From: Caenorhabditis elegans
Taxonomy: Eukaryota > Nematoda > Chromadorea > Rhabditida > Rhabditidae
DNA length: 64,000 nt
Assembly (NCBI RefSeq): GCF_000002985.6
Contig: NC_003281.10
Span: 4,030,001-4,094,000 of the forward strand
Direction: 5' to 3'
Shown in pieces: positions 1 to 13,094 of this stretch (position 1 is its first letter; every line of letters begins with the position of its first letter). Below the pieces are notes generated by a model. It ran no database searches and had not been told where the DNA came from. It saw nothing but the letters and a program-made list of their open reading frames with translations. The position numbers were made by a program, and so were the translations under genes.

Positions 1-234
1 TTTGATTACAATCTAACCTAAGCTATATTTGTCTCAAAATTTAATCTAGAAATTGTTCATATTTACGAACGTCACAAGATAAAACTAATCTCCAAGCTAA
101 ATTGTTTTTAGGTACTGAAATCTTTCTTGTTATTCTCAACTTGGAACCCGGATGGACCCGGAATAAATCGGCTAATGTTAAGAAAAACAGACTTTGCAGG
201 TGTTTTAGTAATTAATTTCAGAAGATGTACTCAC

Positions 235-3200
235 CGACTGCAATGGAATTGGCTCTTTGAGCAATTTGAACTTTTTGTTTTCCAATTTTGCCACAAATCG
301 ATCAGTCACAATAAGAACTCTCAGTGAGCTTTTGTTGAACTTGTTGAACTTTTGAACATATGTAGAAAATAACACTTTTCCAAATGGATGGCTTTGTCGG
401 AGGGCTTGGATTCCATCGTGATACGTTGATACAGTTGTTGGGAGCTCAAGTTCTTCTTGCTGGAAATTTAAAGAAATAAACACTGAAAAAGCCTGCCTAC
501 ACCTACCTGCGAAAGATAGTCTCCTCTCCACATTCTGGTGTAACCCCAGTTTTCTTTTTTATTGTTGAGCACTTCAAATGCGGCAATTTTTTGCGGAAGA
601 CTTGCTCGTAGGTGAGGTGGCATTCTAGCGAGAATTGTTGCCGCTCTCCATCTCTGATGCATCACACGGAGCCGGGAAACGAATTGAGCAAGGACTAGTG
701 GTGGAGCAGGCCAGCGGATTGACTTTCCGAGATCTCGCATTCGGCGAACATCTCTGAAATTCATAGTTGCAATGAATCTTTCCATGTAGGCATGAAATGC
801 CTGTCTATCTAGCTTCCGTGTGCCTATGGACAAAGTACATATAAATTTGTCTTTAATTTAGAAAACAATACAAATCACAATGCATCGCATATTGTGACCA
901 AATTAAGCACATAGGCGGTAGGCAGCCTAACAGGCAGGCACGACCGCCTGATGACGAGCCTATAGATCAGGTGTTTTTTGGTTTCATATTTATGCTATCA
1001 ACCTATGAAAACGTTAACTTGATTCAATTCTAGAATTCTATGATAAGTAGGCAAACACGCCTGCCTACCTCCACTCCCTTAATTATCCCACCTGAATGCA
1101 TTGATCAACTGCCAGATATATGACTTCAATTTGTATCTTCTATAGGCTCCAATGATCTTCCTAACAGCCAACATTCGTCGGTATCTCTCACGTTGTTGCA
1201 CTCCGCGGACCATCTGAAAATGACACATTTTACGCATGGGTAGACACTTTAATTTGCAATTATAGTTTTTTCATGATTTTAAAAATCTAAAAATACATTT
1301 TTTGTTGTTCTCAATCTTGTCAGTTTCAGAATACTACGTACTTTTTGCAAGAATGTGATTACATTCGGCAGTTGCTCAGTTCGAAGTTCTTCCAGCCGGA
1401 ATACTGTCTGGGGACTTCTGATGAAGATCTTTGTACGTCCTTGTACACAGTCTTGAGCCAATCCGGCAGATTCCAGAATCTGCATGCAACTGTCTTTGAG
1501 TTGTTGTCCTCGACGAGGATTTGGCCAAGTTGACGCACAAATCAGTTTGTATCGATTGACGAACCGATCATATGGCATACGATGGGCGAAACCAGCACGA
1601 CGGACACGGACGTTCTCGAGGAGGCCAAGATATCTGACCTGAAAATAAAAAAAAAATTATGGGATGAAGATTTACGTGGGGATGTGGTCCATTTGCGGAA
1701 ATTTGGAACTATATATAAAAACTAATTTTTGAAAAAAAACATGCTTTCACTAGTAAGCTTCGAGGTTTTAATTTTATTTTTAATGTTTGATATATTTTTG
1801 TATAGCTTTACGAAAAAAATCCTCAGTTTTAAATATGTTTTTTTTGAAAATCGGAGTCAAAAACTGTTCTGTTAGATGTTCCCCACCCAATTTCCCTCAC
1901 CTGATGCTCAACCCTTTCCAAATCGAAAACATTCGAATTCTTCTCTTCATTCGGTTTGATGCATCGAATATAATGTGGTTCTTTTTGTGCCAATTGCTTC
2001 ACCAATTCACTCATAGAGTTTTTAAACAAGAATCCAGCTGTTGGAGGACGTCGATTCACCTCGGCCATCGATTTAGAACCGTCAGGGAACAATGACTTGA
2101 CGAGACGATTCTTGCTGAAAATGTTCAGAAGTAAAAGTTATCGAACCTTAGGAATTACCTATGATAAAGCAAACGCTTCAAATCCTGGAACAATGTATCC
2201 TTATTCTTATCCATGAATCCCATCACAGAATACGTGACGTCACCAGCATAATGAGTAATCTTGAATTCTTCGAAGCCCATTGACTTGTCACTTTGTTTCA
2301 AATTTCTGCTTGTATAGTGCTTATGACTTTTCAGTTTCTTGTCCAATTCTCCCAAGAACACCTTGTCAGTGACATTACCAATACTAGCACATGCTTCATC
2401 AAGAATCGAGAGGATTCCTGTACGAGGGATTTCCACAAGGTCACAGATAACCTGAAAAACGTGATTAAAAACTTCCAAGACAAAGTAAAACCAACCTTAT
2501 TATTAAAATATTCAATTTTGACCCATTTAATGCCTTCTCTCTCATACTCTTCTTGCTCCTGCTTCAACACCAATTCGATGAACAATTGTTGCAATTTCTC
2601 ATTACAATAGTTGATGCATAATTGCTCGAAACTGGAAAAATAATTAGGTCTCGCGGGGATTAACTTAAGGTACCTGTTAGTTCCAAAGATCTCAAAACCA
2701 TAGATATCCAGTACACCGATGACATGGGATTTACTGTAACGGGAGCTGTTCTGAACACTGATCGCTTCGTTGACTTTTGAAACCATCCAGGAGAAGAGAC
2801 GTTCGTAGAGAGCCTGAAATAACATGAAGAATTTAAATGGAAAATTAAGCTTAGGCCTAGGCCCAGGCTTTGGAAAAGGATTTCACTTAGGCTTTGATTC
2901 CGACTTTGGTTCGGCTGGATTTTTTGAAATGCCGCGTAACTTTAAATTTTGGGCTCAAAAATTTCATTAATCTTGCTCCTTATCATCTCCATTTTTGCTC
3001 ACCTTGGCCAACGCATCTCTTGTATAATAAGCAGCATTCACATCATGTTGCTTCTTCACAATATCTCCATGAGCCGCCACAACTTGAGACGATAGACTCT
3101 TCGCAAGCTCATCTGGAGTCACATTCAGACATCTTGCTGCATTTTGGAGAGCCGCTTTTTCAGCAATATGAACTGCTCCAGATGAGTTTTCACCGTCTAT

Positions 3201-6200
3201 GAATCGGACATTTCCAAGATGAATTAAACCGGCAATCACTGACCACATCTGGAATAGCTAATATTTTTAGAAGAGAAAAAAAAGAATAAGTCTTACGCTC
3301 TCTACATCTTGTTTATCGAACGTGTGAATAGATCGAAGGGCTGTTTGAACTTCGGCGAAATCTCGAGAGTCATTGATCGATGCGACCTTCAATTAAAAAT
3401 TTTTGAGAATTTTCAGATGTGAGAAGTTTACCTACCTACCTGCCTTGAAGTTGGCCTACGGCTACATAATGCTTACATGCATACCTACTTCTTAAAAGTA
3501 AACGCTGATATTTTCTTACAATCAAGTTAACTTTATGAAAATTAATAAAATTAAAATTGTGTGCATCTACGTCTACAAACTTCAGTCATATCAAAATTCT
3601 GAAAATACAGGCAGCTGCGTGGGCGTAATGCTCGCCTGAAATGTCTACCATACTATCAGAAACATGAACTCAAAATTTTTGTATATGTATAGTTGGCTTC
3701 ACTGTTACCGCATAATTGTTCATATAAAAGCCTTCAAGAGCTTCCAAGATTTTCAGTTCTAAGAACGAACCTTATGTGATTGTCCCTGATTCAGGAAATA
3801 GTATTGCTTTGCATCTTTTGTAAGTCCAAACTGTCTCAAAAGTCCATCATCTCCACCGTTCACCAGTTGATAAAACACGTGGAAGTTTCGTTCTCCTTCC
3901 TGTTGACGAACTACTCGGGACTGAAATATTTAATTTTCGGGGGATTTTCTAATAAAAATTTAAAATTTGAAATTTTTAACTTCCAAAAACTCACTTTCTC
4001 CAGCAAATAATTTGAAATATTTCCTCCAACCGGATCTCCATCATAATCAAAATTGATATGCATATACTTTCCGAATCTTGATGAATTATCATTCCTTGTC
4101 GTTTTTGCACATCCAAAAGCTTCCAAAATACAATTGGAACGGAGAAGTACATTTTTGACTCTTTCGATTTCTCCTTGTTGCCTGACATTTGTGATAGCAG
4201 CCAGATACTTCATTATAATCTTGCTGGTTTCAGTTTTTCCAGCTCCAGATTCACCAGAGATTACGATACAGGAATCTCTGCCGAATCGTTTCATGGATCG
4301 ATAGGCTGCATCGGCGATTGCGAAGACATGGGGAGCACGTTCATAGATCTCACGGCCCTGGAATTATTGAATGATTGAAAATAAGGAAACTTTGAAAAAA
4401 AAAAGCAACGCAGGATATTTATAGAAACAATTTTAATTTTTCAACTTTGATAGCTTATATCTACATACGTTGGCTTCTGTTTTGACAAAAAATTGCCAAC
4501 TAGTTAAACATTTGGAATATATTAGTCTATAACTTTGTAATTGAACATTAAAATTAACTGAGATATGAACGATCAAAGTATAGGTGAAATAAAAAACTGG
4601 CGTCTCTTTGCTCGAAGAATTCCAAAAAAAGTTGATCGTCCCCTAACCTTATACTGATCCACAGTGCTTTTCTCGTAAATCCCAAGTTGTCTGTATGGAT
4701 TGACGGCGACCAACACCTCTCCAATATATGTATAAATTCGTCCTTTTTGAAATCTGAAACATATGCATTGTAGTTTGTACTCTTAAACTGTATAGCCCTG
4801 TTCTCAAGGCCTGAACAGTCACTTATAAGCCCATCGACAAACACTTCGTACAATTGCTTTATTCCATATGCAAACATCTATTGTTCACCGTTTTTTTCTG
4901 CATATTTCGAGGTTGAATTTACAATTTTTTAACTGATGTAAATCTTGGGTCCAAACATATTTATAAGCCCAAGCCTAAGCCTGAGCCTGAGACTAAGCCT
5001 AAACTGAATTTCCAAAAAAGTCCCCGCTAGGCTCTTTAAAAAAGCTTCATTCAGTCCAAAAGCCCCGTTTTATTTCAAAACTCTCTGAATGTGTCATCGC
5101 ACCCCGTGAAAATTACGAAATCGGATATTCTTGTTCGAAATTCTCACATTTCGAAATTTCGCAATAATTTCCCATTTCCAAATCGGACGGGAGAGCTCGT
5201 TCTCAATTGAATTAGTAGCGGCGGCAAAACTGAACACGAGATTTGATGAGTCGATTTGTCAAAATGAGGAACAAAAGTAAGAGAAAGTGAGAGAGAGAGT
5301 GAAATGTTTCAATGTATATGTCTCTAGAGATGTGGTAGTTGAAGACCTAATGAGCCATGAGCAGATGTTCCAAAGAATCAACTATCATGGCGAAGAGCAT
5401 GACGTCACTTGTACTAGTTTGTAATAAAGAAAGGATTCTGTCTATAAGGCGGCCTATGCCTGCCTATTCCAAAATTTCAAGGTTTTTTAGGTTCCTAGTT
5501 GAATTTCCATTTTGATCAATTGAAATGAAGAATGAATAGCTTCGAAGGCAGGTAGAGGTAGACATGAAAGCGCGTTTAATACAAGTAGTTTTAGTTAACT
5601 CCATAAAATTGTTCGCTTCAATTTATGGTAGACTACAAACTACAAAAGCTATAAACTACATTCTGACATTTTTCGATTAACACAAACTTCGGTAATTTCT
5701 TGTGTTAAAATATTTTCCAATATTTTTTTAAAATTAAAATCGACATATTTTTGATGTAATTTCCCTGTTTTTTGTCGCTTTCAAATACTCCCAAGAGAGC
5801 CAAAAATTTCAGTTTTTCGATTTTTAATTACAATTCAGAAACTATAGTCGTATATTTTTACAGCTTATCATATAAATTAAATCTCAAAGTTTCCAAATTT
5901 GCGCGTAAAATGTGCTGCCCTCGAAAACTTAGAACAAACCTCCCATGACTAGCCCTCTTTATCCCTTTGTATAATCCATTCGGACCGCCCGTCTTTTTAT
6001 GACTATGGTTAACCCGAAGAAAAACGGAAGAGACAACTTTTCAAGTTTGAACACAAAAGATACTACAAATTTCTATTTCGAATTTTCGACCACAAAACAC
6101 GCTCTGATTTATTCATTTGGCGCCATGGAGACACGGGGGAACATAAAGAACGGATTAATGATGCCACGTCATCGGAAGGAAACAGATGGCGTGACGGATG

Positions 6201-6833
6201 AGAAGGTCAAGACATGGACGGACATATCAAGAGATCAGAGATTATGGTAAATTTGGGTTGAAATCTATAGGTTGTGGTACAACTTTTAAGGATGCAGAGA
6301 GACATCTACCAGGTTTCGTAGTCACTTGGAAAGGGTGAGAACACGGTAAATTTCGGTTGTTATAGTGATTTTTTGAATTAATTTAGTTAAAAAATCTATA
6401 CCTAAACTTATATTTCAAAGTATTTTTTTTGTTAAATTGTATATAAATTTGTTCAGTTTAAATGTTCCTTGGATGGTTTAAAAAAATATTGAAAAAAATA
6501 TATAAAAATTACCGTACCCATCTAAAAGCCCTTGCCAAAAAAAACGAGGCGATTCTTGGCCAACAAATTTTTTTCTGCAGCGCCCGACATCTACCGGCTT
6601 TTGCAATTAGTGCTGATTTTAGAAATCAATGGCACAACCCCGAAGATGTCGGGCGATTTAGTTTTTCTGTCAAGTTTTTCATTCAAGTTTTCTTGTATAT
6701 TTATACAGTTTTTTTTAAATTAAAAAACTCACCGCAACTGCAAATTCTGTACCACACTTTTCAAGTCGATCGTCGAGAGAAGAACAAGATCCTCGACACC
6801 GTACCCATTCGGGTCGTGTCCACCATACGACAT
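235..6833 (-). CDS. hum-5: class I unconventional myosin (myosin ID-like), 3' end outside window
   Basis: Actin-based motor with a light-chain-binding neck and lipid-binding TH1 tail, acting at membrane/actin sites. Fourteen phased exons (plus coordinates): 6733-6833, 4648-4753, 3995-4357, 3771-3920, 3297-3386, 3003-3248, 2674-2813, 2496-2631, 2159-2451, 1901-2114, 1342-1638, 1092-1213, 507-753, 235-459, giving about 910 residues. The head shows P-loop GESGAGKT, switch [10 protein letters not shown] and switch [10 protein letters not shown]; an IQ-like neck is in exon 1092-1213. The tail contains [16 protein letters not shown] and VLIVTDRF, close to the myosin ID TH1 start. About 100 C-terminal residues lie left of the window. 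The start was chosen because exon 6733-6833 encodes [13 protein letters not shown], matching the myosin I N-terminus, and joins in phase to [13 protein letters not shown] across a 2-kb intron. The ATG follows a CCAG acceptor, so spliced-leader addition is possible. Class is sure; the symbol rests on myosin ID similarity and remembered order. Confidence 0.9.
4754..6732 (-). other. first intron of the myosin gene
   Basis: About 2 kb separate the start exon from the rest of the motor domain. It holds telomere-like GCCTAA repeats near 4963-5006, a GCCTGCC-type dispersed repeat near 5455, and a hairpin with perfect 12-base arms at 6581-6592 and 6644-6655. Open frames here (for example 6001-6250 plus) have no recognisable domain and no fitting splice partners, so I treat them as chance. 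Confidence 0.7.
4963..5006 (+). repeat. degenerate telomere-like repeat (GCCTAA)n
   Basis: Several near-perfect copies of GCCTAA/GCCTGA stand in tandem. The reverse complement, TTAGGC, is the C. elegans telomere unit. It lies in myosin intron 1; a shorter TTAGGC-like patch lies in a later intron near 2846-2895. Confidence 0.7.
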
Positions 6834-7399
6834 TCTGGAACTACGAATGGAAATGGGAAAATATTTTGGAAAAATAATTCAAAAAAAAGTGAGAAATGAA
6901 TGAATTTAAGAAATTGGAAAATTGTACTACTTTACTGTAAAAAGTTAGAGCTCTGTACATTTTAAAGATATCAATAGGTAGTCGAATACAGTAAAGTAGA
7001 AAAAATGTTTATTTGTCTAGATAAGAAAACTACGCCGGAAGGAAAAAAAAAAGAAATTTATGACTTAGAAAAATAAATAAAATGACCAATTGGACCAGTC
7101 CGGGAGGCAAGAGGATAACGACAAATTAAAGAAAAAGAAATAACACATATTTTGTCTGTTGACAATTTTTTGAATAGAACAGATACCAACTGAGATATGA
7201 GCTGTCGAAGTTGAATAATAGGGCGCAAAACTAATCGAGGATACGGTAGGTGTGTTAAAGGAGCCACTCTCTACAGTAATTCATAGATCAAATGAATCAT
7301 AAGATCATCTACAATTATAACAGGCGGTGCATTCTAGTGAGACGAACTAGCGTTGAACACAAGGAATGGCATCTTCCCAACGCATATCGAGATAGTGTT

Positions 7400-7720
7400 G
7401 TCCCCATGGAGACGTAGACTTTGTCCTAGGCTCCGCCCTCCCTGCTTCCCCAGGCTTTTCCCTCCGTCCCGGGGGGTAACCCGAACCCGCCTCATTTCCG
7501 AACTAAGGAAACGAGAGATGGTTAGAGTTTGAAGAGACGGCAGACAGTTCAACCGGTCACTCGCGCGCGCGAACAGCCTCATTAATTCTGGCGGGCGCCA
7601 GTGACGAGAGAGAGGGAGTTGGAAGAGACATAGAGTGTTAGATATGAGGAAAGCAAACGGTCTGGAGAGCAGACGAACACATTAGCACCCTTTCAAGTAG
7701 CTCAGCTGGTATGGGGGAGT
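7400..7720. promoter_or_regulatory. GC-rich candidate promoter/enhancer patch
   Basis: This patch is much richer in G+C than its surroundings. It contains the palindrome TCGCGCGCGCGA at 7561-7572, the inverted pair CTGGCG-GG-CGCCAG at 7588-7601, and a GAGAG-rich tract just after. It lies 570-890 bases upstream of the myosin start codon, so it may be that gene's promoter or outron start. Inferred from composition only. Confidence 0.4.
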
Positions 7721-10352
7721 TGCGGAACTGTACGTAGATAACTGTTATTTTGGCACAATCACTAGTTAGCCATGCACCGTAATAAAACATTCCACAAATT
7801 TTTAGATTTTTCCAAAATTTCAGTGAAATGTTTGGTAAATTGCCAAATTTTCCAAAAACATGGACTTTTTGAGTAATTTGCAGAATTTTTGGTCAACTTC
7901 CATTTTTTTAGAACATTTGGAACATATTGAAATTTCTAATAATTATTCAAAAAGTGCTGGATCACTTAATGAACTGGGAAAATTCTTGTTATTTTTAGTG
8001 ATGAATATATATACCTCGTTTCTTGGCATTTTTCTACCTCTACACTTTCATCATGTTCAAAAAATTGAACTCCTGTCACACAAAAATTTAAAATTTAAAA
8101 TTTGATTGGTGGTTCAGGCTGCGGTTTTGAAATGTTATGAATAACTTCACAAAGTATTTCTCCGTTCCGGAGCCTCTTAGGTTTTCGGAAAAATCAGAAA
8201 AAAAATTCTGAGAAAAGTAATTATTCATTGACAAAAAAGTGGTGAAAACTCAGTTTTCACCTACAACAAATTCGGAAGTTAACCCTAAAAAAATCGGTTT
8301 TCTACGATTTTTTAAATTTTAATTGCGCTTTAAGTGTTTGCATTTAAACATTCGGTTTGAAGCTATAAAAATGCTCAAAATTATCTATTTTTGAAAAATT
8401 TGGCAATTTACCAAAACTGACTGAATTTTTTGAAAAATCTAGTTTTTTTGGAATGTTCTATAAGCATTCTGAATAGTACGCTCATAAAAAATGGCCAGTA
8501 TTCCAAAAAATATTTGGACAAGTTTCAGAGAAATACCTCATAAATATAAATAACTCAACCACGCTTCTTGAAAATATTTTGACAGATACAAAGATGCTTG
8601 CCTAGGTGCCTTCAAGGCAGGCGTTCTTGAGAAGGTAACCTATCTTGGACTATTGCAAAGTTGCCTTGCAGCTGTACAGAAAAGTGTTAAAAATGAAAAT
8701 GGGCAGCCGTACAACTTGAAGAAACATTTCTGCCAAAAAGGGATGGAAAGAAAAAAGCAAACAAACCAATTTCGAAATGACTCATTTTTCAATTTCTTCA
8801 GGTTGGTTATACCCTAAAATGCTTTTCTCAATTGTTTATTCTCAATTTTTGATCATTGACTTTTACCAATTCTGGATTTTAGTGTGAATGTGTGTGCATA
8901 CACTTAAACCGTTTCTCTGATAATAGTAGGATTACTTCAGTAAAAAAGGAGAGAATTTGCGGAAAAAAACGGCGGAATTTTGATGTGTGTGGAAAAGGTG
9001 TGGTTGTATGTACATACATGAACAGAGATTTCAAAATTGAAAAACTATATAAATTGGTAGATTTTGATGATTAATTGAATAAACTTACTAATGAATCTGG
9101 TACAAGGAAGACATACACACAAACAAACAAGTTTAGGATTTTTCATTAGGAATTTTTATTTTTCATCATCCTCTTTTTTCTCTATATCTATCTATGTATG
9201 TTTCTCTATTTCCTAATTCCTGTTCACAACATTGAAATACCGTATTAAAAATGGCCAGAGCGTGGCGGGGACCCGCATTTATTCGACCAACTTAACTATC
9301 CATGATTAGAAAATTGAACAGATACAGAGATTTGAAATTAAAAAAAAAAAGAGAAAACGGTGATTAATTGAGTAAACTGAGTATTAGATCAACAACTAGT
9401 TCAAGTAGAGCAAACAATCAGAAACATTAAACATCCAGAGCAAGCATAGAGCCTGGCCTAGAAAACGTGGTCTAGGAAATGAGAAAACTTGGCCAGCGTT
9501 AAAAAAAACTTTATTGAGCTGTGTAAGTAAAAAATGCACCGAAAAAAGGAAATAAATTTAAATATGAATTATCCACCCCGTCAAAAAGCACTTGACTAAC
9601 CATGCGCATGGCAAGACCCAAAATTACCTGATGCTGCTAAATTGGCATAACTTTGATAACAGAACAATGGCATTAAATTTCATGCAAAATCGCTCTAAGA
9701 TTCGTTAGCTTAGGAAAAATGTTTTGAGAATTTTTCAAAAAATTTTGCCTTCGACGAGTTAAAAAATGTTTTGAGATACAAGGAAAGAAAACATTTCAGA
9801 AAAATCCGAAATTTTCCATTTTCCGACATCACATAAAGAATCCCATAAAAGTGGAATAATTTTTACATTTTCAGAATGTAAAACCATGACGTTTAGTTTC
9901 AAATTCAATAAATGATAAACAAACGAAAAGTGGCTGAAAATGGCAGTGATAACAAGCCATGGAGCCAAAGTTGGTTGAGCTGATAAGGAAAGAAATCATG
10001 AAAGACTATTTGACACACACACAGAATGACTATAGCTATTGACTATTTTCTATTGACTTTTGGAAAGGAAATAGAGGAAGAGGGAGGGGGGGTCTTCAAA
10101 CATGAAACCGTATTAGGACGGATTGAGTGAGGGGATGAATGAATGATGATGACCATGGAAAACTTGACACATTTACTCGGAAAGTTTACATTTTCTCATT
10201 AAAATCGCTATAAAAACCGATTTAAAAAATCTTGCGTTGTTTAAGAACACCCACAAAAAAAATTCAATTTTTGGTATTTTCTCATTGTTGAATTTTTAAA
10301 AAATGTTCTTAACATTAAAAAAAAAGAGTATGTAAAGTTTATATTACCCAAA

Positions 10353-10682
10353 CGCAAAATTTTGCCATTTTTGCGCCAGAAATACGGTACCAGGTCTCGA
10401 CCCGACGGATTTTTGTAAAATACAAAAAGTTGTGCGCCTTTGAAAGTACAGTAATTTCAAACTTTTGCTTCTGCGCAATTTTTAGTGGTTTTTCCATTAA
10501 AACCTATTAATTAATTATTTTTTATAAACTTGAATAAAAAACATACAAAAACTAGAAGTAAACTACAACAAAAAAACTATGATCAGTAGAAGAAAACTCT
10601 GCAGAAATAAACTTTTGAAAATGTAGTACTCTGTCGCGTCGAGACCGAGTACCGTAATTTTGGTGAAAAAATCGCAAAATTA
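10353..10682. repeat. foldback repeat, GGTACCGTA/GTCTCGAC family
   Basis: The left arm carries ATACGGTACCAGGTCTCGAC and the right arm carries GTCGAGACCGAGTACCGTA, with GCGCAAAATTTT-like ends on both sides. About 330 bases in all can fold back on itself. The same arm sequence recurs near 18190, 24490, 25190, 25840, 26440 and 62980, so this is a dispersed non-autonomous element. Confidence 0.7.
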
Positions 10683-12834
10683 TATTCACACGAAATATTG
10701 ACAGTAAATTAAACGCCGCACTCGAAAGTTTTGGTTTCCCATGACCTCAGATTGTAAATTTTAGTTTTATATATCTCAAAAATTCCATAAAAAGACAAGT
10801 GTCATTTTGACACATTTTCAATTAATTCTTCCTTTCCATCCTAAATCTTAAGTGGAACAAGAACGAACAAAAAATCTGAATAAAAAATGTTTCGCGCGCA
10901 CGGAAAGTGAAGTAAAAAAGGATGAAGAACTATCTGATAAACATATACACTTAGAGACAAGAAGAAAAGAGGACACTTTTGAATGGATCCGGTCTCTTGG
11001 TTTTTGTGAATAGGGAGAAACATAGAAACTAAAAAATGTGTGATTTTACCCCCAAAACCTCGTGCTGGGAGTGAACTTGTAATAATATTGTTCCATATCT
11101 TACACGAAGTTTTTAAAATAAAATATTTTATAGATAAAGTGAAATGGAATAATCTGAAATAGATTTTGAAGAAATTAAAAAAAATCAGGATACAAAAAAA
11201 GATAAAAATAAAAATGTTTGTTCTATGATAAATTGGAAGCTTTAACAAATCCATTCTGCTCAACTTCTGTATTTGTGTAGGCGAAAGGAGCATTCTTCAG
11301 TGTCAATTTCTTGATTTCAGCCAGCTGTAAATATGAATTTTTCTAAAAGAAAAAGATTCCAAATCACAAATTACCTTGTGTCCACACTTATTCTTATAAG
11401 TTGTCTCATTTTTTGAAATTGAATATAGTCCATATTCCAGTTGTTCTGCACATTGTTTCGTTGTAACACCAGCTGGTGGTCCCGAAACAATCCAATTTGA
11501 ATCAAGAGCACGATGAAGAAATCGAACCCAGTTTTCTCGAGTCTGAAGAAAAAAAAAGGAAAATTAACAACTTTTTGTAGGAATTATATCGAAAAATGTC
11601 TTATTTTATTATAAATCTTTTTCAAATTTAAATAAATTGACTTAAGAAAAATAAAAATAAAACTTTTTTTTTATTTTCAGAGAAAATCGAATTTTATGGG
11701 AATTAACAAAAAAATCCATTATTTTTTGAAAGAAAGAAGAAAACAAATCGAAAATTAAAACTTCTTAATTTTCTTTTATTTTTTTTTGTGCCTAAATTTT
11801 ATTATTACTTGTCCAAATAAATTTTGTTGCAAATAAAACTTTTCCAATCAAAATTCTAGTCGAAAAGTTTTACATTTTTCGGTGTTTTTCAGAAAAAAGC
11901 GCAAAAATTTTCCAAAAAATATTGAGAAAAAGATGCATTTTTTAAAAACAATAAAGCAAAGTTTCTGAAACTTCTCCAAAAAAATGAAACGAAAATTTTC
12001 GATTTTCAATTATTCCAGGTCTCGGCACGACCGTAATTTTTTTAAAATTTTCTTTTCTTTTTATAAAATAAAATTTCTTAAAATAAAATTTTGTTTTGTA
12101 AAGAAAAATTTCACATCAAAAAATGTTTGATTTAAAAAAAAAAGAATTATCGAACTTTTTGAAATTTATCAACAAAAAAAAATGTTCGTTTTCCAATTTT
12201 CATAAAATTACTTAAAATTTGAATATTTTTTCTATTTTTGAAAGCAAAATTTCTGATCAAAATAAACAAATTTTGATTTAAAAAAATTTCTTTAAATTAT
12301 CTAAACATTTTTTTTTTCGATTTTTCAAGTTTCAATATTTTTCCCGAGTTTCTTCACCTCAAGACTCACATTCTTAATAACATTTTGTTCCGGTTTAATC
12401 ACATTCACATGTGACGCCTGTCTTCGTTTCGCAAATTCTTGGGAAATAACTGATCGAACTCGTTTTGCTTCTTCTTGTTCCATTCGATCCATTGCATCTT
12501 TCGATGTACTTGCAGCTGATAATAGTTCATCTTCTGTTTCTTCACCACGTTTTCCTCCTCCATATACACTATCAAATCCACTTTCTCCAGAAGAAGCAGA
12601 CTTTCTGAACTTTGTTCTTCCTGTTGATGCTTCGCTATTCTGCAAAAATTGGGGGTTTTTTTTTGAAATTTAGCAGAAAAAATGAACTAACAATAAAATC
12701 GTCAGGATTTCTGGTTGTCTTAGTGGAATCTCTACAGTAATCATAATTTGTCTTGCACGGACGGCATTCGGTGTCATCGAAGAAACTGGCAATGGAAACA
12801 TGACGACATCTGTAATTAGTAAAGAAAAATTTAG

Positions 12835-13052
12835 TGTTATGTATTGATATTGTAGAAGAGTTTATTGAGCAAGAAATAAGCAATATTGTAGTTAGCAGGT
12901 GTGCAGGATAGAGAGTATATTAGATACTCGTGAAAAGTAAGAACTGAATTGTCATCATAATAAATAACCAATACGTGGAATGTTGTGATAAGATCTTTAC
13001 GTCCGGGCGAACACGTTAGTGCCACACAGGACGTTCACGTGACTTCCCAACA
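12835..13052 (-). repeat. 3' LTR
   Basis: 218 bases from TG to CA, matching the copy at 17728-17945 throughout by eye. A chance 62-codon open frame in it is also identical between copies and is not a gene. It is bordered outside by TTTAG. Confidence 0.93.
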
Positions 13053-13063
13053 CCTCCCTCCTT
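13053..13063 (-). other. polypurine tract of the LTR element
   Basis: On the minus strand AAGGAGGGAGG lies directly before the 3' LTR. This is the expected position and composition of the plus-strand DNA primer in LTR retrotransposons. Confidence 0.75.
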
Positions 13064-13094
13064 AAGTGACGAGTTGCCATTAACTGGGCGAGAG

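Larger units (their letters stand above)
6834..11177. other. gene-poor intergenic region upstream of the myosin gene
   Basis: No coding gene is convincing here. The stretch contains a GC-rich promoter-like patch (about 7400-7720), a GCCTGCC dispersed-repeat patch near 8590-8660 and a foldback repeat at 10353-10682. The rest is AT-rich with poly-A/T runs. Open frames such as 7334-7582 minus and 10841-11293 minus show no domain or splice structure. Confidence 0.6.

Noticed and set aside
7334..7582. 82-codon minus-strand frame in the GC-rich patch
   Set aside because: No domain or splice partners; GC-rich DNA has few stops, and the patch looks like a promoter.
7690..7715. tRNA A-box-like word (TAGCTCAGCTGG)
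   Set aside because: No B box, no stems and no acceptor ends follow, so there is no support for a tRNA or SINE.
9759..9968. 69-codon minus-strand frame
   Set aside because: Hydrophobic chance frame in AT-rich spacer without splice or domain support.
12837..13025. 62-codon frame repeated at 17730-17918
   Set aside because: It lies wholly inside the LTRs and is identical only because the LTRs are.
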